Origin: Roseibaca sp. Y0-43
GTDB taxonomy: Bacteria > Pseudomonadota > Alphaproteobacteria > Rhodobacterales > Rhodobacteraceae
DNA length: 64,000 nt
Assembly (NCBI RefSeq): GCF_020667835.1
Contig: NZ_JAFMPR010000007.1
Location: forward strand, 1-64,000
Direction: 5' to 3'
The notes below the pieces were generated by a model. That model had not been told where the DNA came from, ran no database searches, and was given only the letters and a program-made list of their open reading frames with translations. A program made the position numbers and the translations under genes. This document shows positions 49,455 through 58,162 of the stretch, one piece after another (the first letter of the stretch is position 1; every line of letters begins with the position of its first letter).

Positions 49455-50716
49455 AGGTATTCCTCCTTGTTGACCTGTCGGGCAAGGTCAACGACCTGCG
49501 CCATCGAGGTGATCTTCTCGCGGCCCACGGCCAGCATGCGCCCCATCATCAGCGCGCGCGCTTCCAGCCGGGCGCGGGTCGCGTCATCCGCGATGGATTC
49601 GAAATCGGCATTATGCGCGAGGCCAAGGATCCGCCGGTGCATCTCTATCCCGCAAAAGCCCAGCGTATCGCGCCAGATCGCGGCCAGCCGCTCAATCCGG
49701 GCCTGTTCGGCGCCACGGGCATGGCCTTGATCCTCGAACAGGCTGGCCTGATACAGGATGCCGTGGCGCTCGCTGCGCCACAGGCGCGTGAACTCGGCTT
49801 CGAAAGCGGCCCAGATGTCGGCGGTGACGGTCAGGATCCAGCTCTGGTAATCGTCGCGCGCGCCCTCTGTTGCGGCATGGCCGGGCTGGGCGAAATAGGC
49901 GTGCAGGAAATTGGCCAGCAACATCCCCACATCGAAACCGATGGGGCCGTATGTGGCGAATTCGGGGTCGATGACCTTGGTTTCGGTGTCCGTCACCATC
50001 ACCGACCCGGTGTGCAGATCGCCATGCAGCATGGTCTCGGCATTCGACGCGAAGGCCCATTTCATATGCTGCGCCGCCACTTTCAGGTCGATATCGTCGC
50101 GCAAGATCTTGACGACCGGGTCTAGTCCGGGCGTGTGGCGGTTCAATTCGGCCTCGAAATACGGGTCCGAGAAGACAAGGTTCTCGGTGATGTCGCAAAG
50201 CTCGACATTGCCTAGGAACAGCGCCGCATCGGCTTTGCGCTGCGCGGTCGGCATCGCCAGGTCAGAGCCACGGAACAGCGTGCGCGCACAGAATTTGCCA
50301 AGCGTGTCGGCCAGCCCTTCGACCCGGCCGCCGTCGATCAGCACCTTGCGCAAGATGACATGCGGCGACAGGAATTCCATCGCGATGATCGCCTGCGCCT
50401 CGTCGAAATGATAGACTTGCGGCACCGATCCGGGATCGCGGGCCTCTTGCCGGATCAGCGCGTTATATTCAAAGAAGGCGCGTTTCAGGGGCAGGGGCCA
50501 GCTATCGCCGACCAGCCGAACATAGGGCAAGGCCTGCTTCACGATGACGCTGCCTTTCGGCCCGTCCACGATGAAGACAAGGTTCAGATTGCCGTCCCCG
50601 ACCTCGCGCACCTGCCATTGGGCCGGGTCGCCCAGATGCGAGCGGATCGATTCGACCGACCCCAGTCGGCCGGCCAGCGTTTCAGGGCTTAACGCCTCGT
50701 ATTCTTGATTGGACAC
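49451..50716 (-). CDS. MtnK-like 5-methylthioribose (5-substituted ribose) kinase
   Basis: This 421-aa kinase of the aminoglycoside-phosphotransferase-like fold makes aldose 1-phosphates. It has the N-terminal [12 protein letters not shown] and [11 protein letters not shown], Lys in [10 protein letters not shown], the catalytic [12 protein letters not shown] and the metal-binding [15 protein letters not shown], all MtnK features. It starts at GTG 50716 with an excellent GGAGGAG four bases upstream. It is first of an mtnK-mtnA unit, divergent from the ABC importer across a shared operator. No mtnB, mtnC, mtnD or mtnE genes are present, so this is not the classical methionine salvage set. Confidence 0.9.
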   Translation of the reverse strand: MSNQEYEALSPETLAGRLGSVESIRSHLGDPAQWQVREVGDGNLNLVFIVDGPKGSVIVKQALPYVRLVGDSWPLPLKRAFFEYNALIRQEARDPGSVPQVYHFDEAQAIIAMEFLSPHVILRKVLIDGGRVEGLADTLGKFCARTLFRGSDLAMPTAQRKADAALFLGNVELCDITENLVFSDPYFEAELNRHTPGLDPVVKILRDDIDLKVAAQHMKWAFASNAETMLHGDLHTGSVMVTDTETKVIDPEFATYGPIGFDVGMLLANFLHAYFAQPGHAATEGARDDYQSWILTVTADIWAAFEAEFTRLWRSERHGILYQASLFEDQGHARGAEQARIERLAAIWRDTLGFCGIEMHRRILGLAHNADFESIADDATRARLEARALMMGRMLAVGREKITSMAQVVDLARQVNKEEYL

Positions 50717-50811
50717 GGGTCTCCTCCCCAGAAAATCCTGCGTGGTTTTGTGGTTGAACGCCCCCGTCCGGGGCCGCTTTCAAGATGCAGGATTTCGCGT
50801 TTTCACCCAAT

Positions 50812-50829
50812 TGTCAAATTATATTGACA
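50812..50829. promoter_or_regulatory. Operator 2 of the SorC-type regulon, perfect palindrome
   Basis: TGTCAAATTATATTGACA is a perfect 18-bp palindrome in the divergent region between the kinase and ABC operons. It places TTGACA on both strands, so one site could block two -35 boxes. The rightward reading TTGACA (50824-50829) with TAGCTT 18 bp later is a possible promoter for the transporter. Operators 1 and 3 match it at the outer GTCA and TTGaCA arms. Confidence 0.72.
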
Positions 50830-50877
50830 TTTGAAAGTTTTGGGGGCTAGCTTCGGTCCAACGGGAGGAATTCAGAC

Positions 50878-52395
50878 GTGAGTGAGCAGGCGATCCGCCT
50901 AGAGGGGCTGCAAAAGGCCTTTGGCAAGAATCGGGTATTGCGCGGGATCGACATGCAGATTCCGCGTGGCAAGGTCACTGTGCTGATGGGGGCCAACGGG
51001 GCCGGGAAATCGACCTTAGTCAAGGTTCTGTGCGGGGTCCATCGCGCCGATGGCGGCAAGGTCATGCTGGGCGACACGCTTTTTGCCCCCGAAACCCCGT
51101 CCGAGGCGCTACGCTCGGGCGTGGTGACGGTGCATCAGAACATCAATGACGGCGTTGTGCCCGATCTGGATGTCACCTCGAACCTGCTGCTGGATACGCT
51201 GGCCTCTGGCGGAAGCACCTTTTTGAACCGGGCGCAGATGCGGGCGAAGGCGCACGAGATCGCGGCCAATGTCGGGCTGGAGATTGACGTGACCCTGCCG
51301 GTGGCGGGCCTGTCGCTGGCGGATCGTCAATTGGTGGCCATCGCGCGGGCCATGGCGCATGACCCGCAAGTGTTGATTCTGGATGAGCCGACCTCGTCGC
51401 TGTCTGCGGCTGAAACCAAGCGGCTGTTCGAAATGGTCGAACGGCTGCGCGATCAAGGGGTTGCGATCCTCTACATCTCGCACCGGATGTCCGATATCCG
51501 GCGGCTGGCCGACCGCATCCTGTCGATGCGCGACGGCCAGATCGTTCAGCAATTCGAAGACAAGCCGCTCGATTACGAAGGCGCGGTGCGCGCGATGCTG
51601 GGCCATGAGATCACAGAGGTCGATATCCGCATTCCCACGCCCGGCAAGCCGGTGCTGGAATTGCGCGACCTTGTCCTGCAAGAGGGCGCCGCCCCCTTCT
51701 CGATAGAGGCGCGCGAGAACGAGGTCATCGCGGTGGCGGGTCTTGTTGGGTCCGGCAAATCGGCGCTGGCATCGGTCCTCTTCGGTCTGACCCAGGCGAA
51801 ATCGGGCGAGATCATGCTGGACGGCCAACCGCACCGCCCGCGCAGCGCCGCAGACGCTATTGCCGCCGGGGTCTATATGTGCCCCAAGGACCGGCTGGTG
51901 AATGCCGTGGTCAAGGATTTTGACATCACCCGCAACATCACGCTGCCCTTCACCAAGCGGCACGCGCGCGGCGGCGGGTTCCTGTCCTTCCGCTCGGAAC
52001 GCGCCAAGGCGAAACACATGATCGCCGAGATGGGCGTCGTCTGCCAAGGCGCGGGCGATGGCATCCTGACCCTGTCGGGCGGCAACCAGCAAAAGGTCAT
52101 GGTCGCCCGCTGGATGGCAGAGGCCAGCCGGGTGCTGATCCTCGATGAGCCGTTTCAAGGCGTCGACATTCAGGCGCGGCGTGACATCGGCCACAAGATA
52201 CGCGAAACCGCACACACCCGCACGACGATCGTGTTCGTCGCCGAACTCGACGAGGCCATAGAGGTCGCCGACCGCATCATGGTGATGAGCGAGCATTCGA
52301 TTGTCGGCGATCACCGCAATGAAAACATCGACGTCGCCGCGATCATGGCCGAAGTGGTCCATGCCGCCGACGCGCGCAGCGCAGCAGGATTTTAA
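50878..52395 (+). CDS. Sugar ABC transporter ATP-binding protein (RbsA-like, tandem ATPase)
   Basis: This 505-aa protein has two nucleotide-binding domains. The first has Walker A GANGAGKS, and Walker B VLILDEPTSSL. The second has a degenerate Walker A GLVGSGKSAL and signature LSGGNQQKVMVARW. This is the ribose/xylose/galactose type (CUT2). It starts at GTG 50878 after GGGAGGAA. It leads the operon ATPase, permease, binding protein, mutarotase. Confidence 0.92.
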   Translation: MSEQAIRLEGLQKAFGKNRVLRGIDMQIPRGKVTVLMGANGAGKSTLVKVLCGVHRADGGKVMLGDTLFAPETPSEALRSGVVTVHQNINDGVVPDLDVTSNLLLDTLASGGSTFLNRAQMRAKAHEIAANVGLEIDVTLPVAGLSLADRQLVAIARAMAHDPQVLILDEPTSSLSAAETKRLFEMVERLRDQGVAILYISHRMSDIRRLADRILSMRDGQIVQQFEDKPLDYEGAVRAMLGHEITEVDIRIPTPGKPVLELRDLVLQEGAAPFSIEARENEVIAVAGLVGSGKSALASVLFGLTQAKSGEIMLDGQPHRPRSAADAIAAGVYMCPKDRLVNAVVKDFDITRNITLPFTKRHARGGGFLSFRSERAKAKHMIAEMGVVCQGAGDGILTLSGGNQQKVMVARWMAEASRVLILDEPFQGVDIQARRDIGHKIRETAHTRTTIVFVAELDEAIEVADRIMVMSEHSIVGDHRNENIDVAAIMAEVVHAADARSAAGF

Positions 52396-52399
52396 CGAG

Positions 52400-53404
52400 A
52401 TGCAAAAAAGCGCCACCCTTCTGGATTTCGCCATCAAATACGGCTTCCTTGCCCTGATGGCGGGACTGGTCATCTTCTTCAGCGTCACCGCCGAAGGCTT
52501 CATGTCGCCCTTCTCTGCGGTGTTCATCCTGCAATCGGTGGCCATTACCGGCATCCTGGCGCTGGGCGTGACCTCTACGCTGGTGGTCGACGGGTTCGAC
52601 CTGTCCATCGGTGCGGTCGCCACCTCTGCGCTGATGCTGTCGGCCTATGTCATGGTCGTGTGGGAGTTGAGCGCGTTCTGGGCCGTGGCCCTTAGCCTGA
52701 CGATGGGCGCGATGGTCGGCGCGGTGAACGGGGTTCTGGTGGTGAAATTCAAGGTGCCCGACCTGCTGGCCACGCTGGGCATGATGTTCCTGCTTCTGGG
52801 CGCGCAACGTATCCCGACAGAGGGGCGTTCTGTGTCGACCGGGATGGCGTTGCCCGATGGCACTATTGCCAATGGCACCTTCTCGGAAAGCTTCTTGATG
52901 CTGGGCCGCTACCGGATTGCCGATCTGGTGCCGCTGTCGGTGGTGTTCCTGATCGCCGCCGCGGTGCTGATCTGGGTGTTTTTGGAACTGACGCGCCACG
53001 GTCGGCTGATGTATGCCATCGGGTCGAATGCGCAGGCGGCCAGCCTCGCCGGGACCAATGTGAACCGCTACAAGATCCTTGCCTACATGATTTCCGGCAC
53101 CATGGCCGCGCTGGGCGGCGTGCTGCTGGCGGCGCGTCTGGGCCGGGGGGACGTGGCATCGGGCAACAACCTGTTGCTGGATGCGGTCGCGGCGGCCCTG
53201 ATCGGCTTTGCCGTTCTGGGGGCGGGCAAGCCGAACGCTTTCGGCACCGCCATTGGCGCGCTGTTCGTGGGGATCCTCTTGCAGGGTCTGACGATGCTGA
53301 ACGCGCCTTATTACACGCAAGACTTCATCAAGGGCGCGGTGCTTGTCGTCGCCCTGGTGTTCACCTTCGCGCTTTCCGGCCGCACCGGCCGGGGCAAGGC
53401 GTGA
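52400..53404 (+). CDS. Sugar ABC transporter permease (RbsC-like)
   Basis: This 334-aa inner-membrane permease of the CUT2 family has about 8-10 membrane segments and the family blocks GFDLSIGAV, GxxxGxxNGxLVVKFKVPDLLATLG, and AIGSNAQAASLAGTNVNRYKILAYMISG. ATG 52400 (MQKSATLLDF) lies 4 bp after the ATPase stop; the frame's upstream part to 52301 is a shadow. Confidence 0.9.
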   Translation: MQKSATLLDFAIKYGFLALMAGLVIFFSVTAEGFMSPFSAVFILQSVAITGILALGVTSTLVVDGFDLSIGAVATSALMLSAYVMVVWELSAFWAVALSLTMGAMVGAVNGVLVVKFKVPDLLATLGMMFLLLGAQRIPTEGRSVSTGMALPDGTIANGTFSESFLMLGRYRIADLVPLSVVFLIAAAVLIWVFLELTRHGRLMYAIGSNAQAASLAGTNVNRYKILAYMISGTMAALGGVLLAARLGRGDVASGNNLLLDAVAAALIGFAVLGAGKPNAFGTAIGALFVGILLQGLTMLNAPYYTQDFIKGAVLVVALVFTFALSGRTGRGKA

Positions 53405-53437
53405 AATTGGTCCAATAGGGAGAAGAGGGAGGAAACC

Positions 53438-54475
53438 ATGATCTCTAGACGCGTATTTACCAGCCTGCTCGGGGCCGTCGCCATGATGCCGGCGGTCGGC
53501 TTCGCCGCCGATATGCCGGCGCCGTTCGACAATCCCGGCGAGGTGAAAGTGGCGCTGGTACGCTACCTGTCCACCGGCGATTTCTTTCAGGCCTACCTGT
53601 CGGGCGTGGAAAAGCAGGCCGAGGCGATCGGCGTTGACCTGCGGGTCTTCGACAGCCGCCAGGATGCCGCACTTCAGGCCGATATGGTCGATCAGGCCAT
53701 CGCGCTTGGCGTGGACGGTATCATCATCCAGCACGGGCTGACGGAATCGATGCAGGCCGCTGCGCAGCGCGCGGTTGACGCAGGCATCAAGGTCGTCGCC
53801 TTCGACGTGGATGTCGAGAATGACGCCATCCCGCAGATCGAGCAATCCGACCGCGACTTGGCCCGCCTTGCGCTGGAAGCCGCGCTGGCAGACAACGGCA
53901 ACGAGTTCGTTGCGGGTTACGTCTATGTGCCGGGCATCGCCCCGCTTGACCGTCGCGACGAAACCTGGGTTCAGGTCAAGGCAGACAATCCGGGTATCAA
54001 CGAAGTGGCCATGTTCGGCACGCTCGACAACCCGATTGCCAATTCCGTGGCCAACCAGGCGCGCGCGGTGCTGTCCGCGAACCCGAACATCACCGTCATG
54101 TTCGCGCCCTATGACGAATTCGCCAAGGGTGTGAAGATCGCGGTGGATGAAGCGGGCATGACCGATCAGGTCTCGATCTACTCGGCCGACGTCTCGACCG
54201 CTGACATCGCGGCGATGCGCGAGCCGGGTTCGTCTTGGAAGGCAACGGCTGCCACCAACCCCGCCGTGGTGGGTGAAGTGTCGGTCCGCGCGCTGGCAAT
54301 GCTGCTGGCGGGTGAAAACCCCGGCGACAGCGTGATCGTGCCGCCGACCCTGATTACCCAGACCATGCTGAACGAGCTGGACATCACCAATATGGAAGAT
54401 CTGGGCGCGAAGATGCCCGCATTTGCCCATGCCGATGTCGCGGTCCCGGACTGGATGCCGCTGCCGGCCCGCTGA
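53438..54475 (+). CDS. Sugar ABC transporter periplasmic binding protein
   Basis: This 345-aa periplasmic binding protein has an N-terminal signal peptide (MISRRVFTSLLGAVAMMPAVGFAAD, Tat-like twin Arg without the full motif). A type I sugar-binding fold (RbsB-like) follows: DLRVFDSRQDAALQADMVDQAIALGVDGIIIQ. It is third in the ABC operon. The bound sugar is not determinable by eye. A ribose derivative is inferred from the kinase and isomerase in the same regulon. Confidence 0.88.
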   Translation: MISRRVFTSLLGAVAMMPAVGFAADMPAPFDNPGEVKVALVRYLSTGDFFQAYLSGVEKQAEAIGVDLRVFDSRQDAALQADMVDQAIALGVDGIIIQHGLTESMQAAAQRAVDAGIKVVAFDVDVENDAIPQIEQSDRDLARLALEAALADNGNEFVAGYVYVPGIAPLDRRDETWVQVKADNPGINEVAMFGTLDNPIANSVANQARAVLSANPNITVMFAPYDEFAKGVKIAVDEAGMTDQVSIYSADVSTADIAAMREPGSSWKATAATNPAVVGEVSVRALAMLLAGENPGDSVIVPPTLITQTMLNELDITNMEDLGAKMPAFAHADVAVPDWMPLPAR

Positions 54476-54545
54476 TCGGCTGCGCCTTGAACACGACAAG
54501 GGGCCGGGGCAAGTTGCCCTGGCCCATTTGCTTGGAGGAAGACCC

Positions 54546-54989
54546 ATGCTCAAAGGAATAGACCCAAGGATGCCCGCCGCGCTGCTGGATGTGCTGATGC
54601 GGATGGGGCACGGCGATGAAATCGCGGTGGTGGATGCGAATTTCCCCTCGCATTCCACCGCTGCGGATACGGTCACAGGTCAGGTCATCGAACTGCCTGG
54701 CTTCACCGCGCCAGAGGCGATTGCGCTTGTCACATCGCTGATGCCGCTCGATGCTTTCGTGCCCGAGGGCGCGTTCTGGATGCAGCGCGACGGCGCGGGC
54801 GATGTCCCGGACGAGGTTCATTCCGAAGCGCTGAAGGTCATGATGGCCGAAATGCCGGATGGCGGCGCGGTCGGGTCACTCGAACGGCAGAAGTTTTACA
54901 AGCGTGCGCGCCAAGGCTTCGCGGTGCTGCGCACGACAGAGCCGCGCCCCTTCGGCTGTTTCATCCTGCGCAAGGGCGTGATTTTCTGA
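54546..54989 (+). CDS. RbsD/FucU-family sugar mutarotase
   Basis: This 147-aa protein has the conserved GHGDEIAVVDANFPS block near the N-terminus and the C-terminal RTTEPRPFGCFILRKGV, as in FucU (fucose mutarotase). It equilibrates sugar anomers and so supplies the anomer used by the kinase. ATG 54546 has GGAGGAA five bases upstream. It is last in the ABC operon, 70 bp after the binding protein. Confidence 0.9.
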   Translation: MLKGIDPRMPAALLDVLMRMGHGDEIAVVDANFPSHSTAADTVTGQVIELPGFTAPEAIALVTSLMPLDAFVPEGAFWMQRDGAGDVPDEVHSEALKVMMAEMPDGGAVGSLERQKFYKRARQGFAVLRTTEPRPFGCFILRKGVIF

Positions 54990-55011
54990 CGCCGCAAGTG
55001 CTGCTTGCCAT

Positions 55012-55033
55012 GCCGGGGGCATGGGCCCCCGGT
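55012..55033. terminator. Hairpin between convergent FucU and RLP genes
   Basis: CCGGGGGC / GCCCCCGG with a short loop lies 23 bp after the FucU stop and 8 bp before the RLP stop on the other strand. It is symmetric and has no T-run. Confidence 0.55.
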
Positions 55034-55040
55034 CATGCCG

Positions 55041-56162
55041 TCAGCGGGCAGAGGCGTCAATCGCGGCGCGCATCGCGGCAATGCCTTCGCCGATCTGCTC
55101 GCCAAGGCGCAGAAGCGACCCGCCCAGCAGATAGACCACGTCATCGCCATACATCTCGACCATGTCCGCCGCGCGCGCGACACTCATGCCGCCGCCGGGG
55201 CTTGGCAACATGGGCTTGCCGGGGCCAGAGGGGTCGCGGCACGCGTCCGCAATGGCGCGGCACTCGTCGGGGGTAAAGCCGAAGCGGCCGCCGACATTGG
55301 GAAAGACCGAAATATCGGACCCCGCCAGCCGTTGCAGCGTGCCGAACATCATCCCATGTGAAAACCCGGTATCCTCGGACAAGACATAGGGGCCAAAGAA
55401 GGACGGGTGCGTCATCACCGGCAGATCAAGGCTGTTGTCGCGCGCGATGCGGTTGACCACGCCAAAGCCCAGAAGCCCCGGCATGACCAGCAGCCCATCG
55501 GCCCCGGCTTGCTTGGCGAAGTGAATATTCGCCTCCAGATCCTGCGGGCGACCGGCCAGCGACGGAAAGTAAAGTGCGCGACCGCCGGTTTCCGCATTCG
55601 CCCGCTGCACGGCGGCGCTGACCTTTTCGACCCGTTCGCGGAAGGGGGCCATGCTTTGGTCGGTGATCCCGTGATCTTCCTTGACCACATCCGCCCCGGC
55701 CTTTGCGCAAAGATAGGCGATCCGAGCCAGCGCGTCGGCATCCAGCCCTTGTGGCTTGAGCACCGGCGCAATCAGCCCGCCGCGCGCGCGCCCGGCGCGG
55801 TCGCGAATGCCCGCGATTCCGAAGCGCGGGCCGGGATGGCGCGCCAGCATGTCGGCCCCCGGATCAATCGCGATGACCTTCAACCCCTTCTGGATAGAGG
55901 AATTGCCGAAGATCACGTTCAGGAATTGCGTGAACTCATGCCCCGCGCCGTCGGGCGAATAAGAGATCGTCGCGCGAAAGCGGCCCGCGCCCTCGGGGCC
56001 GATTTCCTCGATCTGGCCGACGATCTGATCGGCGATATAGCCCGGCGGCACCACGTCCAGCGGCACCTCGACGGTCTGCTCAAGTGCTATCCCCTCGGCG
56101 CGGGCGCGGGCCTCTGCCAGATCGGCGGCAAAGATGCGGTAGGTGACGGCGAAGCGCTGCAT
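55041..56162 (-). CDS. Form IV RuBisCO-like protein (RLP)
   Basis: This 373-aa RuBisCO-fold protein is shorter than true large subunits. Key residues by alignment to RuBisCO: Lys 136 in VLKPQG (K175 kept, K177 changed to Gln); Lys 161-Asp 163-His 164 in VVKEDHG (K201 and D203 kept, E204 changed to His); His 252 in THPS (H294 kept, R295 changed to Pro); phosphate-site GGG at 323-325 and LLGG at 346-348. The changes rule out carboxylase activity. KxDHG resembles, from memory, the rhizobial IV-NonPhoto group. It overlaps the transketolase C-subunit stop by 1 nt (TAATG), so it is translated with it. It is probably an isomerase or decarboxylase-type enolase on a sugar phosphate. Confidence 0.9.
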   Translation of the reverse strand: MQRFAVTYRIFAADLAEARARAEGIALEQTVEVPLDVVPPGYIADQIVGQIEEIGPEGAGRFRATISYSPDGAGHEFTQFLNVIFGNSSIQKGLKVIAIDPGADMLARHPGPRFGIAGIRDRAGRARGGLIAPVLKPQGLDADALARIAYLCAKAGADVVKEDHGITDQSMAPFRERVEKVSAAVQRANAETGGRALYFPSLAGRPQDLEANIHFAKQAGADGLLVMPGLLGFGVVNRIARDNSLDLPVMTHPSFFGPYVLSEDTGFSHGMMFGTLQRLAGSDISVFPNVGGRFGFTPDECRAIADACRDPSGPGKPMLPSPGGGMSVARAADMVEMYGDDVVYLLGGSLLRLGEQIGEGIAAMRAAIDASAR

Positions 56163-57166
56163 TACAGCGCCTCTGCCTTGACGTTGGAATGGACCGCGTC
56201 GACCCGCACGGCGTCCAGCGCATTCTCGTCAATGCCGGTTTCAACCCCCATCAACCGTTCTATCCCGCGCACCAGCGCAATCGCGTCCAGCCCGTAATAG
56301 CGCATCAGATAGGGCCGAGAGCCGCCATGCGCATAGGTGTCTTGCAGCCCCAGCCGGATCAGCTTCTTGCCCAGCCCCGCCTCTGCCATCGCCTCTGCCA
56401 CCATGGACCCGATGCCCCCGGCGACGACGTGGTTTTCCAGCGTGACCACGCCATGTTTGACGCTTGCGGCATGGGCGATGATCGCCTCGGCATCGAAGGG
56501 CTTGAGCGTGGACAGGTGCAAATGGCGCACCGAGACACCCGCCGCATCCAGCGCGCCGCGCGCGCGGATCGCTTCTTCGGTGGTGATCCCGGCGGTGACG
56601 ACCATCACATCCGTGCCCTCGGACAGAACGCGCAATTCGCCCAAGCGCAGCGGCGTGTCGAACAGGCGCGGGACAGAGCCGCGCAGCACGCGGCAATAGA
56701 CCGGCCCGTCAATCGAGTCGGCCACCTCGACAATGCTCTCGACCTCTGTCGCGTCGCCGGTTTCAAGCACGGTCATGTTGGGAATGGCGCGCATGACAGA
56801 GATGTCTTCGATGGCCTGATGGGTCATGCCACCGGGTGTGGTGATGCCGGGCAGAAACCCCATCAGCCGGACCTTGCGGCGCGGATAGGCGACAGAGGCC
56901 ATCAGCTGGTCATAGGGCCGCCGGTACAGAAACACCGCGAAGGTGTGAATGAAGGGCCGAAACCCGGCAAGCCCCATGCCGCCCGCGAAAGACAGCATGT
57001 TCTGCTCGGCCATCCCCATGGACAGGAATTGCTCTGGGTGGCGATCGCGAAAGCCGTCGATCTCGACCGAAGAGGTCAGATCGGCCGACAGCGCGATCAC
57101 TTCGGGGTGCTTGACCGCATATGTCTCGAAGGCGGTGGCGTAGGGGCGGGCGACCATTTCAACCAT
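56162..57166 (-). CDS. Transketolase C-terminal subunit (split transketolase)
   Basis: This 334-aa protein contains the pyrimidine-binding and C-terminal transketolase domains. The catalytic-type Glu lies in FLSMGMAEQNMLSFAGG, followed by GITTPGGMTHQAIED and VVTAGITTEEAI. ATG 57166 (MVEMVARPY) has GAGGAG seven bases upstream, made by the end of the N-subunit gene; a TTG at 57181 is less likely. It pairs with the next gene to make one active enzyme. Confidence 0.9.
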   Translation of the reverse strand: MVEMVARPYATAFETYAVKHPEVIALSADLTSSVEIDGFRDRHPEQFLSMGMAEQNMLSFAGGMGLAGFRPFIHTFAVFLYRRPYDQLMASVAYPRRKVRLMGFLPGITTPGGMTHQAIEDISVMRAIPNMTVLETGDATEVESIVEVADSIDGPVYCRVLRGSVPRLFDTPLRLGELRVLSEGTDVMVVTAGITTEEAIRARGALDAAGVSVRHLHLSTLKPFDAEAIIAHAASVKHGVVTLENHVVAGGIGSMVAEAMAEAGLGKKLIRLGLQDTYAHGGSRPYLMRYYGLDAIALVRGIERLMGVETGIDENALDAVRVDAVHSNVKAEAL

Positions 57167-57177
57167 GATCTGTCTCC

Positions 57178-58122
57178 TCAATGCGCGTAGTCGATGGGGT
57201 CGATGCCCAGTTCGGCAGCAATCGACATGTTGTATTCGGCGCGCTCGTCTTCAGATTTGAAGCGGACGTAATGCAGTTTCGGAAAGCGCCGCTCGAGGAT
57301 GCTCATGCCCTTGGTCGGCGAGGTATAGGCAAGGATAATCAACGGCTTGCCCTCGTGCTTTTCCTGCTTCGCCTGACGCATCGCGCTCAGGTCATGGCCG
57401 TCGATCTCGACACAGACCGCGCCGAAATCGACGAATTTCTGGCGGATGTCGCCGACCTGCATGACCTCGTCCATCGCGCCATCGCATTGCTGGCGGTTCA
57501 CGTCCATGATGGCCCAGAGGTTGTCGATGCCGTGATGGGCGGCGGCCTGAACCGCTTCCCACGTCTGGCCTTCCTGAACCTCGCCATCCGACATGAACAC
57601 GGCCACATCGCCCGCGTCGCCGTTGCGCCGCCGCCCCCAGGCCAGACCCGCGCCGGTGGACAGCCCGATCCCAAGCGTGCCGTTATGCACCTCCATGCCG
57701 GGGCTGTGTTCGGCCCCGATCATTTCCACCGAAGAGCCGTCCTTGTTGAACATCTCCAGCCCTTCGGGCGCCATGCGGCCGGTTTCAATCAGGGTTGCAT
57801 AGGCCACCAGCGCGTAATGCGCGGGCGCGATGAACAGCCGGTCGAATTGCGGCTCGAACGGGCCGTTATAGCCCGCACCGGTGTGGTAGTCGGGATTGCT
57901 GGCAGAGGGCACGCCGCCGAATGGTTTCGGGATCATCGGCAGGGTCGGCTGCCCCAGCGTCAGCGCTTCGTTATACAGAAACGCAAGCTGTTCGGCGGCG
58001 GAACAGGCCTGCGAGAGATAGCCGCCATTGTTGCGGATCGTATGCTCGAAGACGCGCCGGCGGATGCCGAGCGCGACCTCTTCGGTCGTTTTTGCGTTTT
58101 TCAGGCCGAAAGCGTCAGGCAA
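57178..58122 (-). CDS. Transketolase N-terminal subunit (split transketolase)
   Basis: This protein is 314 aa from a TTG start at 58122. It has the thiamine-diphosphate domain: NNGGYLSQACSAAEQLAFLY, GLSTGAGLAWG, VFMSDGEVQEGQTWEAVQAA and DVNRQQCDG. There is no Met near the domain start, but GGAGGAG lies seven bases before TTG 58122 and the -10 box lies 41 bp upstream, so TTG is well supported. The frame to 58380 would run through the operator. It is first in a unit N-subunit, C-subunit, RLP. Confidence 0.85.
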   Translation of the reverse strand: MPDAFGLKNAKTTEEVALGIRRRVFEHTIRNNGGYLSQACSAAEQLAFLYNEALTLGQPTLPMIPKPFGGVPSASNPDYHTGAGYNGPFEPQFDRLFIAPAHYALVAYATLIETGRMAPEGLEMFNKDGSSVEMIGAEHSPGMEVHNGTLGIGLSTGAGLAWGRRRNGDAGDVAVFMSDGEVQEGQTWEAVQAAAHHGIDNLWAIMDVNRQQCDGAMDEVMQVGDIRQKFVDFGAVCVEIDGHDLSAMRQAKQEKHEGKPLIILAYTSPTKGMSILERRFPKLHYVRFKSEDERAEYNMSIAAELGIDPIDYAH

Positions 58123-58162
58123 GGCGGGCTCCTCCGAGGATGTGCAGCGAGTTCTTCGGGCG

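Noticed and set aside
45198-50716. Ordinary methionine salvage locus
   Set aside because: MtnA- and MtnK-like genes are present, but mtnB, mtnC, mtnD and mtnE are not. The aldolase, RLP, importer and split transketolase suggest catabolism of an imported sugar instead.
52343-54676. 777-codon minus-strand frame opposite the sugar ABC genes
   Set aside because: This is a shadow frame of permease and binding-protein genes, with no ribosome binding site and no recognisable domain.
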